A stretch of 34,515 nucleotides of DNA, taken from NCBI RefSeq assembly GCF_008868155.1, contig NZ_WBKR01000040.1, positions 1 to 34,515 of the forward strand, read 5' to 3'. Below are positions 1 through 6,956 of this stretch, one piece after another. A program made the position numbers and the translations under genes. The DNA comes from Micromonospora sp. ALFpr18c. Lineage in GTDB: Bacteria; Actinomycetota; Actinomycetes; Mycobacteriales; Micromonosporaceae. Below the pieces are notes generated by a model, which worked only from the letters and a program-made list of their open reading frames with translations, did not search any database and was not told the DNA's origin. The first letter of the stretch is position 1, and the number at the start of each line of letters is the position of its first letter.

Positions 1-1
1 G

Positions 2-181
2 CCTGTCAAACGCGCAGGTCAGGACGAGTGCATCTGCAACCCTCGCGGCAAGGAGAGCATTCACGAGGTCTACAGTCGGCGAAACCGCTACTCATGCGGC
101 CAGCAGCGCAAACCTCGGCCGCAGGCCGTACGCAGACTGTCTTGTATTCGCATCAGATCGAATACGCGGCGGAAGGACTAA
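2..181 (+). other. Open frame at left edge, possible 3' end of a gene
   Basis: A frame is open from the window edge to TAA at 179-181. It would encode about 59 residues rich in Arg and Cys (a C-x-C pair near the start and two later cysteines). No start codon is visible, so it would be the C-terminal tail of a gene beginning outside. Base composition is lower in GC than the neighbours and third-position GC is not convincing. I do not recognise it. It could equally be non-coding DNA. Confidence 0.2.
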
Positions 182-224
182 CGTTCGGGAAAGTTGCGCT
201 AAGCGGCGGCAGGCGGTGACCTGC

Positions 225-419
225 TCACGCGGCTGGAGCGTGCGGGATCACCATCCTGAATGGGTAGGTGTACTCGGCGCCGCAGCCGGCGCACCGGGCG
301 CGGAAGAGCGCGCTGGTCGGGGTGTCAGCCTCCGCGGGTACAACTTCGTAGCGCACGCCCTCGATCACGATGTGCAGCCGGGGCCATCGGGTCAGGCAGA
401 TGCACGCTGAGGAGTTCAC
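225..419 (-). CDS. Small protein with a CxxC pair, coupled to the upstream gene
   Basis: This 64-residue protein starts at a GTG whose last two bases form the stop codon of the upstream gene (GTGA overlap at 416-419), so translation is probably coupled. Residues 16-30 read as beta-strand-like sequence (LHIVIEGVRYEVVPAE). A CAGC knuckle near residues 43-46 is followed by aromatic residues, as in half of a zinc ribbon. No family is recognised. It forms a two-gene unit with the HTH-like gene upstream and probably shares its promoter. The stop is TGA at 225-227. No other frame in this stretch keeps a high third-position GC content. Confidence 0.6.
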   Translation of the reverse strand: MNSSACICLTRWPRLHIVIEGVRYEVVPAEADTPTSALFRARCAGCGAEYTYPFRMVIPHAPAA

Positions 420-865
420 GCCTTCGCTCCGCCGTCGTCGTGAGCCGGGGCGGGGTCCTGAGCTCGCCACTCGCGGGGCTTGGCGCCGGTGGCGTCGGCG
501 ACTTGGGCGACGTCGCGGTGGCTGTAGGCGGTGCGTACGCCGGAGATGGACATGCCGGCGGCTGCGGCGAGGTCGCCCAGCGTGTAGGGGCGGGGTTGGA
601 CGAATTCGCGGCCGTAGGCGATCAGCTCGCGGATCCGCTGCTCGGCTTCCTCCTTCGCGCGGCGGGCGCCGGCCAGCGCGCCGATCAGCGGGTCCTGGTC
701 GCCTCCATCCCACGCGGCCCGCAGGTTCTCGGCGGCACGTTCTTGGTCTTCGGCGGCTTCGTCTCGCGCGGCGAGGAAGCCGTCGTCGTGTTCCTCGCCG
801 GGTTCGGGTTGCGGGATCGGGTAGAGGATCGCGGCCACGTCGGTGAAGATGTCTCGTCGAGTCAT
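416..865 (-). CDS. Small helical protein with C-terminal helix-turn-helix
   Basis: A 149-residue protein. Residues about 20-90 are acidic and helical. Residues about 95-115 (YTLGDLAAAAGMSISGVRTAY) look like a helix-turn-helix in which helix 1 is LGDLAAAAG and the recognition helix is ISGVRTAY. A DNA-binding role is inferred from that motif only; no named family is recognised. An AGGAC ribosome-binding sequence lies just ahead of the ATG at 863-865. Two 12-bp palindromes at 880-910 sit directly upstream, in the right place for an autoregulatory operator. It is followed by the overlapping 64-residue gene. Upstream lies transposon debris, so this pair marks the edge of intact backbone DNA. Confidence 0.7.
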   Translation of the reverse strand: MTRRDIFTDVAAILYPIPQPEPGEEHDDGFLAARDEAAEDQERAAENLRAAWDGGDQDPLIGALAGARRAKEEAEQRIRELIAYGREFVQPRPYTLGDLAAAAGMSISGVRTAYSHRDVAQVADATGAKPREWRAQDPAPAHDDGGAKA

Positions 866-879
866 GTCCTACATTCTGC

Positions 880-910
880 GCAATCTATTGCGATGATAGC
901 AACAGGTTGC
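880..910 (-). promoter_or_regulatory. Twin-palindrome operator candidate
   Basis: Two 12-bp inverted repeats of the same form, GCAAY-NN-RTTGC, lie at 880-891 (GCAATCTATTGC) and 899-910 (GCAACAGGTTGC). Their centres are 19 bp apart. They end 15 bp upstream of the ATG of the HTH-like gene at 416-865, so they could be its operator. The binding protein is inferred, not shown. Confidence 0.5.
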
Positions 911-941
911 GCCAGTCGTAGTGTTTCTGAGACCCCGTATT

Positions 942-981
942 CGATCTTGTCTAACAAACGACCGTTTCCCGAACAAGATCG
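942..981. repeat. 40-bp interrupted palindrome beside transposon remnant
   Basis: Two 19-base arms face each other around a 2-base centre (AC at 961-962). Each arm is CGTTT, then five non-conserved bases, then ACAAGATCG read outward. A further copy of the AAACGACC element follows at about 983-990. The symmetry around a dinucleotide resembles serine-recombinase crossover sites. A transcription terminator or a protein operator would also fit. Confidence 0.5.
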
Positions 982-1001
982 TAAACGACCAGCCGGCCCG
1001 G

Positions 1002-1364
1002 TCAGCCCCGTACAGAAAACCCGTCCGGAAACCTCGTCAGCTTCTCGGCATCGACGACCGTGCACTCCCGGAAACCCAGATGAGCGCGGATCTCAGCGCG
1101 GTGCCGCTTGATCGTGCGCCCAGCCCACTCGTAGAAGCCCAACGAGCCTGCCTCGACGCCCAGCTGCCGCGCGACGAACTCCACCACGTCCTCATGCAGC
1201 TCCGCCCGGCCGCGCGGGAACCGGCCGAACCGCCCGTAGAACTTCAGCAACAGCGCAAAGCCGAGCTGCGTGTCGCGGTGCTTCGCCGCGACCAGATCCT
1301 GCTCAGCACCGACCAACGTCCAGTGCTCAACCAGATCCCCAAGACTCATCAAAGGACGTTTCAC
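1002..1364 (-). pseudogene. tnpA: Tn3-family transposase, truncated N-terminal (DUF4158) fragment
   Basis: The 120-residue product matches the conserved N-terminal DUF4158 region of Tn3-family transposases: LVEHWTL, LGFALLLKFYGRFGRFPRG, EFVARQLGV, LGFYEWAGRTIKRHRAEIRAHLGFRE. Full-length Tn3 transposases are close to 1000 residues, so almost everything including the DDE catalytic domain is missing. Similarity stops at about residue 110 and ten unrelated residues precede the stop, which places a deletion or recombination breakpoint near 1030. The native start is probably the ATG at 1347-1349 (MSLGDLVEHW) rather than 1364. The 40-bp palindrome at 942-981 lies just beyond the break. The product cannot be active. 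Confidence 0.8.
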
Positions 1365-1429
1365 AGCCGGAGATCATTCCGACCTCTAACACCACCCCGA
1401 CAGCCCTCACGCCTAGATCATCTTTTTGG

Positions 1430-1538
1430 CCCCTGGTGCCGTGGTTCTTACCAACACCCCCACGACGACCACTGGTGGCTCATCGTCGACAGCAACCCCG
1501 ACAACATCAGAGTCACGGTGAACCAGGTTTTCGACTGA
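1430..1538 (+). pseudogene. Probable 3' fragment of an interrupted gene
   Basis: The frame ending in TGA at 1536-1538 encodes DDHWWLIVDSNPDNIRVTV near its end, a plausible protein C-terminus with normal codon use. No start codon exists in this frame before it runs into antisense transposase sequence. I read it as the tail of a gene cut by the Tn3-family insertion, with the transposon end near 1386-1400. No family is recognised. Confidence 0.3.
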
Positions 1539-1589
1539 CGGCCGGTCATGGCGTGCGCTGACCGGGTGGCTGGTCCGTTCGCCGTCATG

Positions 1590-1604
1590 TCGCACTTCTC
1601 GCAC
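1590..1604 (+). repeat. TCGCAC-N3-TCGCAC site 1
   Basis: Exact direct repeat TCGCACTTCTCGCAC. It lies in the scarred region between two gene fragments. Read on the minus strand it points toward the transposase remnant. Confidence 0.75.
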
Positions 1605-1771
1605 CTCATCCGGCCAGGACCAGTCAGCACCACTACGGCGTCACCCACGATCTCAACGACGCCGAGCAGGACGCGCTGCGCGCCGTCGCCAGCGTGGTCC
1701 GCACCGCAGGCGGTGACGTGCTCCTGGCGGCCAGCGCCGCTCACCACCGGCTCCGCCTGGCCGACGCCTGA
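1605..1771 (+). pseudogene. 3' fragment of a small gene
   Basis: The frame ending in TGA at 1769-1771 encodes a convincing C-terminus (HYGVTHDLNDAEQDALRAV, then GGDVLLAASAAHHRLRL) with strongly GC-biased third positions from about 1625. An in-frame TGA at 1559-1561 and the absence of a start codon show that the 5' end is lost or replaced. The repeat site at 1590-1604 marks the transition. The family is not recognised. Confidence 0.4.
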
Positions 1772-1790
1772 GCAACCTGCCCTGGGCGGT

Positions 1791-1805
1791 GTGCGACAGG
1801 TGCTA
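1791..1805 (-). repeat. TAGCAC-N3-TCGCAC site 2, overlapping the rep stop codon
   Basis: On the minus strand this reads TAGCACCTGTCGCAC. Its first three bases (1805-1803) are the TAG stop codon of the putative replication gene. Confidence 0.7.
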
Positions 1806-3737
1806 CGTGTCCACCTGGTCCGGCGGCAGACCCCCGCCGGGCTGTGCCACCTCGGGCCAGTCCTCCACGTCGGCGGACATCGCCCGTGCGGGCGCGTGCT
1901 CGCCGCGCGCGGCCGCCGCGGCGACGGCGAGCGCCGCGCGTCGGGCGGACCCGCGCCCGGCGCGCTCCTGCTGGGCGCCCCGGTCGCGGTCATCCCATCC
2001 GGCTCGGGCGGTGGCCAGCCGCCCAGCGGCCTCGCCGGCGACCGCCGTGGCGACCAGGCGGCGGTGCTCGGCGTGTCGGCGGGCCGGGATCGGCGGCGCC
2101 ACGTCACCGGCGAGCGCCTCGTCGAGTAGCCACTTGAGGTAGCCGCACGGGTGGTCGGGGGCGTCCAGCAGCCCGCGGCCGCCACGCGTCCGCCGCACCC
2201 AGGCGTCCAGCATCTCGGCCGTCCAGTCCCGACTCAGCGCCGCGCCCAGCGTGGCGGCCACCCGGGGCAGGCTCGCGTCCGCCAGCCACGTCCAGCGCAC
2301 GATGAGCGCTCGGGCGAGGTCATACGCCCACCCGCTCCACGCCGGGGCACGGCGTGTCTGTCGACACGCCGCCTGGCGCGTCCTAGGACGCTGTAGAGGG
2401 TGCGACGTGTCGCACTCGGTCCCAGCTCGACTCCTCTCGGCTGGTGAGCGCGAAGCGCGCTTCTCCCTCCGGCTCGTCCGGTCCGTTCGATCGGCGTACG
2501 AGAGCCGCGGCGAGTGAGCAAAACCCCGAGACAAGCAGGAACTTAGGTACTCACCTTGAGACGCCGAGCGGGGGGGGAAGAAATTCGCGGTCTGGATCTG
2601 GCGTGAGGCGATGGCCTCGACGTCAGCCAGGACGGTGTCGCGGGTGGTGGCCACGGCCTGGCGCAGCTGCGCTCGGCGGACCATGCCGGCGTGGTCGACC
2701 ACGGCACCGGTGCGGGCGGTGAGCGCGTCGACGTCGTCCTCCGCCTCGGCGAGCAGCGCCAGGGCGTGCTGCAGAAGGTCGTCGAGCACCAGCAGCGCCA
2801 CCGGCACGTAGGGCGCCCTGGTGGCGGCGTCGCCATGGTGCACCGGCCGCAGGTCGAACTCGGCGCGGTCGTTGTAGCGGCCGAGTTCGGTGCGCTCGGC
2901 CAGCGTCAGCCGGCGGCCGTGGCGGGTGCGGACGGCCCAGCCGAGGGCCTCGGCGCGGGCCCAGCAGTCGGTGACCGTGCGGGTCGTGCAGCCGGAGAGC
3001 TGCGCGGACCTGTCCCGGCCGGGCAGGGCTCGGCGGCCGGTGCGGTAGTCCGCGTCGACGGCCAGGACTCCGGCGACCCGGGCCAGCCTCGACGGTCGGC
3101 CACGCCTGGAGGCGCGCGCCGCAGCCTCGCGGGCGAGCAGCTCGGCGAGCAGCTCCACCGCGCGCCCGCGCGTGCCGCCAGCGGCGTAGGACTCCATCGT
3201 GGTGCGCAGCCGCTGCACCCACGCGGTCAGCTCGGCCACCCGGGCGTCGGCCTCGGCGCGCTCGGCGAGCTGTCCGAGCCGCTCGTCGACCGCAGCCGCG
3301 GTGAGCGCCTGGTCCTCGGCGAACCGGTCGCGGGCGTCGGCCAGCCAGGAGTAGCCGCACAGCCAGCACGCCGGCGACGGATCCGGAGCGCCGCACGCCG
3401 CGCAGCTGGTGTCGACGTCGTCGACCAGCTCGGCCACCATCCGCCGGTACTCGCGATCGGTGCGGCCTCGCCAGCACGACATGCACAGCGCGTCGGATCC
3501 GACACCGTCGCGGGGGAGACCCTGCCGGTCGACGCCGGCGGCCGCGCACGGCACACACGGCACTTGCACCCCGGTCGGGTAGACCGGGCGGCGCCGCGCG
3601 CCGGGCGGTGCGGCCAGCCGGGTCTGTCCGGTGCGGGTCGTCTCGACCAGTAACCGCTGGTCAGCGGGCGGGGGTAAGGCTGGGCGCTCCAGAAGGCGCG
3701 GAGAACCGGCCCGACACGCCGGCGTGTCTGGAGACAA
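1803..3737 (-). CDS. Putative plasmid replication initiator (zinc-knuckle and HTH protein)
   Basis: A 644-residue protein. The N-terminal third carries four CxxC pairs (about residues 61-64, 85-88, 112-115 and 124-127), suggesting two zinc ribbons. A helical stretch follows, then a helix-turn-helix region at about 240-275 (LSGCTTRTVTDCWARAEALGWAV). Residues about 380-470 form a Ser/Arg-rich linker with an FFPPRS motif. The C-terminal 170 residues are helical (LPRVAATLGAALSRDWTAEML, CGYLKWLL). This arrangement resembles replication-associated proteins of actinomycete plasmids; Rep function is inferred, not proven. The start is a TTG at 3735-3737 without a clear Shine-Dalgarno. A downstream GTG (VQVPC) is possible. 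The linker DNA (2340-2580) has different composition and several palindromes. The TAG stop lies in a TAGCAC-N3-TCGCAC site. Confidence 0.6.
   Translation of the reverse strand: MSPDTPACRAGSPRLLERPALPPPADQRLLVETTRTGQTRLAAPPGARRRPVYPTGVQVPCVPCAAAGVDRQGLPRDGVGSDALCMSCWRGRTDREYRRMVAELVDDVDTSCAACGAPDPSPACWLCGYSWLADARDRFAEDQALTAAAVDERLGQLAERAEADARVAELTAWVQRLRTTMESYAAGGTRGRAVELLAELLAREAAARASRRGRPSRLARVAGVLAVDADYRTGRRALPGRDRSAQLSGCTTRTVTDCWARAEALGWAVRTRHGRRLTLAERTELGRYNDRAEFDLRPVHHGDAATRAPYVPVALLVLDDLLQHALALLAEAEDDVDALTARTGAVVDHAGMVRRAQLRQAVATTRDTVLADVEAIASRQIQTANFFPPRSASQGEYLSSCLSRGFAHSPRLSYADRTDRTSRREKRASRSPAERSRAGTECDTSHPLQRPRTRQAACRQTRRAPAWSGWAYDLARALIVRWTWLADASLPRVAATLGAALSRDWTAEMLDAWVRRTRGGRGLLDAPDHPCGYLKWLLDEALAGDVAPPIPARRHAEHRRLVATAVAGEAAGRLATARAGWDDRDRGAQQERAGRGSARRAALAVAAAAARGEHAPARAMSADVEDWPEVAQPGGGLPPDQVDT
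2351..2463. repeat. Palindrome cluster inside the rep linker region
   Basis: Four inverted repeats fall within 113 bp: GGCGTGTC-TGTC-GACACGCC (2351-2370), CGTCCTAGGACG (2379-2390), GTGCGAC-GT-GTCGCAC (2400-2415) and GAAGCGCGCTTC (2452-2463). The third uses the hexamer of the dispersed TCGCAC sites in inverted form. The first uses the 8-mer that also forms the palindrome at the rep start (3713-3728). The segment encodes the low-complexity linker of Rep and could hold an origin or Rep-binding sites. Confidence 0.5.
3713..3728. promoter_or_regulatory. 16-bp perfect palindrome at the rep start
   Basis: GACACGCCGGCGTGTC, a perfect palindrome, lies at codons 4-8 of rep. The same two 8-mers recur at 2351-2370. 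A position this close to the start suggests autoregulation or Rep binding. Confidence 0.45.
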
Positions 3738-3745
3738 AGAAGCAC

Positions 3746-3760
3746 CCAGCCCGGGGCTGG
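3746..3760. promoter_or_regulatory. 15-bp inverted repeat upstream of rep
   Basis: CCAGCCC-G-GGGCTGG, with perfect 7-bp arms, ends 9 bp before the TTG start of rep. It would fold in the rep leader or serve as an operator. Confidence 0.4.
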
Positions 3761-4010
3761 ATGCTATTCTGGCCTCCGAGCTTGGAGAGCCTCAAACCCT
3801 GTGTCGCGGCCAAACGTCAAGGGGTTTGGGGCTCGGTTTTTATCTGGAGTTAGGTGTCGCGCGTGAGGCGCGGTCTCCTGTCAAGGTCATGAGTGTTCCG
3901 CAGGATCGTACGTCTGCGACAGCTACCGCCTGTAGCTCAACACACCTCCTGGCGCATCCGAATGGGGTTTTCGTTCGATGCTGGCCGGGTTCTGTCGCGG
4001 TTGGACGCGA
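3761..4010. other. Intergenic region upstream of rep
   Basis: About 345 bp without a gene separate rep from the upstream minus-strand gene. Besides the palindromes by the rep start there is a weak hairpin, CCAAAC (3810-3815) with GTTTGG (3824-3829), followed by GGCTCG and five T residues on the plus strand, which resembles a rho-independent terminator. A second nested pairing, CAAACCC with GGGTTTG, uses the same bases. The region must hold the rep promoter and may hold part of the origin. No iterons are obvious. Confidence 0.4.
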
Positions 4011-4045
4011 CACCGCCCGGCCGGATCGAGCACGGCCGGGCGGTG
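4011..4045 (-). terminator. Terminator hairpin after the 4083 gene
   Basis: Perfect 12-bp arms CACCGCCCGGCC and GGCCGGGCGGTG with an 11-base loop, beginning 38 bp past the stop of the minus-strand gene at 4083. There is no T-tract, which is common for GC-rich actinobacterial terminators. Confidence 0.6.
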
Positions 4046-4082
4046 GGAACGGATCAAGTCACGTCAACGGAGCGCGCAGTTC

Positions 4083-5510
4083 CTACTGGTCGCGGGCTCC
4101 CTGCTCTTGCCGGGCTGCCGGCATGTTCTCGGCGCGGAAGGCGTAGTCAGCCGCGTCGGTGCCACGCCATACCAGCCCGGCCTCTTCGTCACCGGGATCA
4201 ACCTCGGCAGGGGTTACCCACACGAACTCCTCACCCGGGCTGTGCCTTGGCACCGTGCTCTGGCCGGGGCGGGTCGCCCGCTCGTCTGCCAGTCGGCTCA
4301 GCGCTTTCGCCATGGCGTCGGCGTGCTCGATGCGCTTGGTGTCCTCGTCGCCCTCGACAACCTTGGAGTAGACGCGGTCGGCCATGTACCGCCAGTGCTG
4401 CGCCTGCTTGCGGATCTCGTCAACCGTCTTGCCCTGCCAGCGGGCGGTGATGAACCGAGTGACCTCGGCGAGTTCTTCGGGCGTGGACAGGGTGCGGGTG
4501 CCGTCGGGCTGGGTGTGCAGCCGCGCCTCGTACGCGTCGATCTCGGTGTTCTCTGCCCGCCACTGCTGCTCCAGCCGATCGGCCTCGCCGGCGAGCAGCT
4601 GCGCGAGCGGCGTGCCGGCGGCGTCGTAGTCGTTCCACAGACGCTCCGCTGATTCGATGCTTCCGCTCCAGGTCACTGGGTGCAGCCAGACACCGTCCTT
4701 GCCGGGCGCTCCGTCGTCGGGGCGAACGTCGAGCACCCGCGCGAGTGGCCGGCCGTGCGCGTCTACGATCGTCGCCGCGAGTTCGGCCGCGCGGGTCCGG
4801 GCGTCGTCGATGGTGACCCCGGCGAGAAACTCGGCGCAGTGGACCGCACGCCACACGTGCAGCCGCTCGGCCGTGCTGGTGGGCAGTGCGGGGCGGCCCG
4901 GGTCGTCGACAGGCTGCCCGGCGGCGCGAGCTGCGGCCCGGCGCAGGCTCGCCACGTAGTCGGCGATGTCGTACGCCTTCTCCGGTCCGCGCGGTGTCCA
5001 CGTCGCCGGCCATGGCATCGGTCGGCGCGGGTAGTCGTCGACCAGGTCCTCCCACTCGCCAGCGGCGAGCTGGTCCCGGGGCACGACCGCGACTTCGCGG
5101 CGGCCGTCCCCACTCTCGTGCAGTTCCTGAGTGTGGCAGCACAACCCGCTCATGCCGGCGTCCCGGTAGACCGGGGTACGCATGTAGCCCAGCGCGATGC
5201 GCCACCACGCCTCGTGCTCGCTGATCGCCGTGCACCGGACCTCGATGTCGGCCTCCCACAGCCGAGTCGGCCGGCCCTTCTGCCGTGCCCGCCAGTGATC
5301 CAGCTTCCGGGCGTCCTCGCGGGCGTGGCGGGCCTCAAAGCTCCAGTCGTCGCCGGCGTACCCGGCGGCGGGGTTGCACTCAAGCGCCGCGATCGCCTCC
5401 GGCGGGATCGGCGGCCGCGGCTGCTGGCGCACCTGACGCAGCGCTCGCGCGTAGGGGATGCCGTCGCTGGCCGCGAGTTCTCGGGCGGCGCGTTGGTCCT
5501 TGTTCACCAT
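4083..5510 (-). CDS. Hypothetical plasmid protein, 475 residues
   Basis: A large soluble protein that I do not recognise. The N-terminus (KDQRAARELAASDGIPYARA) resembles a short leader segment seen in other actinobacterial plasmid proteins. Residues about 100-135 contain GYMRTPVYRDAGMSGLCC followed by HTQE, with adjacent cysteines and a histidine that could bind metal. The last half is charged and helical (LAQLLAGEADRLEQQWRAE, VDEIRKQAQHWRYMADRV). There are no membrane segments or signal peptide. The chosen start is ATG at 5508-5510 (MVNKDQ). An in-frame ATG 54 bases upstream (MDAVAESVG) is possible. A 209-bp gap separates it from the upstream kinase gene, and a terminator hairpin follows at 4011-4045, so it is probably transcribed alone or by read-through. 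Confidence 0.75.
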   Translation of the reverse strand: MVNKDQRAARELAASDGIPYARALRQVRQQPRPPIPPEAIAALECNPAAGYAGDDWSFEARHAREDARKLDHWRARQKGRPTRLWEADIEVRCTAISEHEAWWRIALGYMRTPVYRDAGMSGLCCHTQELHESGDGRREVAVVPRDQLAAGEWEDLVDDYPRRPMPWPATWTPRGPEKAYDIADYVASLRRAAARAAGQPVDDPGRPALPTSTAERLHVWRAVHCAEFLAGVTIDDARTRAAELAATIVDAHGRPLARVLDVRPDDGAPGKDGVWLHPVTWSGSIESAERLWNDYDAAGTPLAQLLAGEADRLEQQWRAENTEIDAYEARLHTQPDGTRTLSTPEELAEVTRFITARWQGKTVDEIRKQAQHWRYMADRVYSKVVEGDEDTKRIEHADAMAKALSRLADERATRPGQSTVPRHSPGEEFVWVTPAEVDPGDEEAGLVWRGTDAADYAFRAENMPAARQEQGARDQ

Positions 5511-5719
5511 GACGTGTCCTGTCCGGCCGTTACCCACGCTCTCGGCCACGGCGTCCATGGGTCTGCGGGAAGAGAGCTGCTGCCTCGCACGTCGGCTGTG
5601 CCGCTTGTCGTCGTTGCCCGGACGCGGCGTGGGCGCGTCGGCTGGGCTCGGAGTCGGGCCGGTGCATCGACCTGACCGGCATCGTAGCCGTGGGCACCGA
5701 CAATCTCGGTCAGCGCTGG

Positions 5720-6232
5720 TCAGCTGGCCCGGACCACCCGGGTAAAACCCTCGGTGGTCAGCGTGTCCAGGCTGGCCCGGGTGCGCTGGTGCTGGTTGCG
5801 TACGACGGAGTCGGGCACTGCCCGGCCCCACCGCCGACCGGGCACGGGGCCGGGGCGCTGGCGCTGTCGGTCCAGACACGTCTGGAGCGTGGTGCCGAAC
5901 ACCACGGCGGTCGTGGGCACCTGGTGGCGGGCGGCGGCCGCGAGCAGCTCGGCGCGCTCGGCCGGTACGCCGTTGGTCGCGTCGACCACGGTGGTCAGCC
6001 GGCGCGACAGGCGCGCGTCCACGATCGCCAGCAACAGCGCCACCGCATCGGCGGTGGCGTCCTGGTCGCACTCGTCATCGGCCACCACGGCGCGCAGGGC
6101 GTCCAGGCTGACCACCTGCGACGATCGGTAGCGGTCCGCCGCCCACGTGGACTTGCCCGCGCCGGCGGCGCCGATCAGCACCACCAACTCCGGTGCGGCG
6201 GCGGTCGCCGGGTCAACGTCATCCCTGGTCAT
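5720..6232 (-). CDS. P-loop kinase of the polynucleotide-kinase-like AAA family
   Basis: A 170-residue protein with a clear Walker A motif GAAGAGKST at residues 21-29, followed by DRYRSSQVVSLDALR, the spacing typical of polynucleotide- and zeta-toxin-like kinases. VVDATN near residue 88 is the second conserved strand (hDxTN), and an Arg-rich lid segment (RQRQRPGPVPGRRWGR) lies at about 130-145. Members phosphorylate nucleic acid ends, tRNA or small molecules; the substrate here is unknown. A GAGGAGA ribosome-binding site precedes ATG 6230-6232. The gene lies 13 bp downstream of the 93-residue gene and is probably co-transcribed with it. It sits near DUF4326 and DUF5131 genes that recur in actinophages. 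Confidence 0.8.
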   Translation of the reverse strand: MTRDDVDPATAAAPELVVLIGAAGAGKSTWAADRYRSSQVVSLDALRAVVADDECDQDATADAVALLLAIVDARLSRRLTTVVDATNGVPAERAELLAAAARHQVPTTAVVFGTTLQTCLDRQRQRPGPVPGRRWGRAVPDSVVRNQHQRTRASLDTLTTEGFTRVVRAS

Positions 6233-6245
6233 GGTCGGATTCTCC

Positions 6246-6527
6246 TCAGCTGGCGATTCGGTGTCGGACGGGGCGACCGGTCTCCCAGTCGACCGGCCCA
6301 CCTCGGTAGATCCGGTAGGGGCGACCCTCCCGTGCGGCTCGCACACGGGCCCGGTGGTCCATGTCGGCCAGGCGGGCGGCGACCCGCTGCTCGCGGGTGG
6401 CGCGGGGCTCGTCGAACTCGGCCCACGTGCCGCGCAGGTCGTTGACGCCGCTGTCGTAGCGGCCCCGCAGGTACGCCTCGGAGGTGAGGGCGAGCACCTG
6501 CTCGGCGGTGTAGAGCTGCGTTGCCAT
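6246..6527 (-). CDS. Hypothetical 93-residue protein
   Basis: A small charged protein (MATQLYTAEQVLALTSEAYLRG... then RVAARLADMDHRARVRAAREGRPYRIYRGG). A GGGAGG ribosome-binding site lies 5 bp before ATG 6525-6527. It is 13 bp upstream of the P-loop kinase and probably in the same transcript. The upstream 190 bp hold a CGCGTAGCG stem-loop (6590-6633) and a TCGCAC-N3-TCGCAC site (6720-6734), which together may form its promoter and leader. No family is recognised, and no membrane or metal motif is visible. Confidence 0.65.
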   Translation of the reverse strand: MATQLYTAEQVLALTSEAYLRGRYDSGVNDLRGTWAEFDEPRATREQRVAARLADMDHRARVRAAREGRPYRIYRGGPVDWETGRPVRHRIAS

Positions 6528-6589
6528 CGGATCCTCCCTGCGGTAGGTCGTCGTCCTGGGCTCCGCCAGGCCGGGGCTGCTGGTCGCGG

Positions 6590-6633
6590 GCAAGGGCTGC
6601 CCGGAGGGCACCGCGTAGCGGCTCGGCCCTTGC
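6590..6633 (-). repeat. CGCGTAGCG stem-loop element, copy 1
   Basis: GCAAGGG (6590-6596) pairs with CCCTTGC (6627-6633) around a CCGCGTAGCGG core. Bases 6591-6622 match 28500-28531 at 25 of 32 positions by hand alignment, and both copies lie about 100-130 bp from a TCGCAC site and upstream of a minus-strand gene. Confidence 0.5.
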
Positions 6634-6719
6634 GGGTGGCCAGTGGTTCTGGCATCCCTTCGGGGCAGGTCGACGTCCTGGCGCAGGGGTGGTGGCTGGT
6701 GGAGCACTGCGGGCACGTC

Positions 6720-6734
6720 TCGCACCTGTCGCAC
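6720..6734 (+). repeat. TCGCAC-N3-TCGCAC site 3
   Basis: Exact repeat TCGCACCTGTCGCAC in the gap upstream of the minus-strand gene at 6246-6527 and downstream of the hairpin at 6752-6779. Confidence 0.75.
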
Positions 6735-6751
6735 CCCTTCCGGTCGTGGTG

Positions 6752-6779
6752 AGGGCCGGGGCTGGCTCGCCCCGGCCCT
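6752..6779 (-). terminator. GC hairpin after the 6785 gene
   Basis: Perfect 11-bp arms AGGGCCGGGGC and GCCCCGGCCCT with a 6-base loop, starting 5 bp past the stop of the small zinc-motif gene. It probably ends the DUF5131-DUF4326 transcript. Confidence 0.6.
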
Positions 6780-6784
6780 GCTGG

Positions 6785-6952
6785 TCACTTCTGGCGCGCG
6801 GCGATCCACCCTTCCGCGCACGTCTTGTGGCACGGCTTGCCTGCCGGGCTCCGGCAGATCGCTGGATTGCCGCAGATCACGCACGGCTCCGGCGGGCCGG
6901 CGCTGCCGGTCTTCGTCCAGTCCAGCCCCGGCCCGTCGCTGCCCCTGGCCAC
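6785..6952 (-). CDS. Small zinc-finger-like protein
   Basis: A 55-residue protein whose C-terminal half carries CVICGNPAICRSPAGKPCHK then TC, giving C-x2-C, a further Cys, and a CHKTC cluster, consistent with one zinc ribbon. It ends EGWIAARQK. The start is taken as GTG 6950-6952, four bp after the stop of the DUF4326 gene, with the GGGGTGA of that gene's end as a plausible ribosome-binding site. It is likely the last gene of the DUF5131-DUF4326 operon, and a hairpin follows directly. The function is unknown; a nucleic-acid-binding or structural zinc role is inference. Confidence 0.65.
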   Translation of the reverse strand: MARGSDGPGLDWTKTGSAGPPEPCVICGNPAICRSPAGKPCHKTCAEGWIAARQK

Positions 6953-6956
6953 CGGG

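Noticed and set aside
3930..3995. Sequence reminiscent of a tRNA (CTGTAGCTCAA ... TTCGTTCGATG).
   Set aside because: The acceptor stem does not pair, there is no anticodon arm at the right distance and no proper T-loop.
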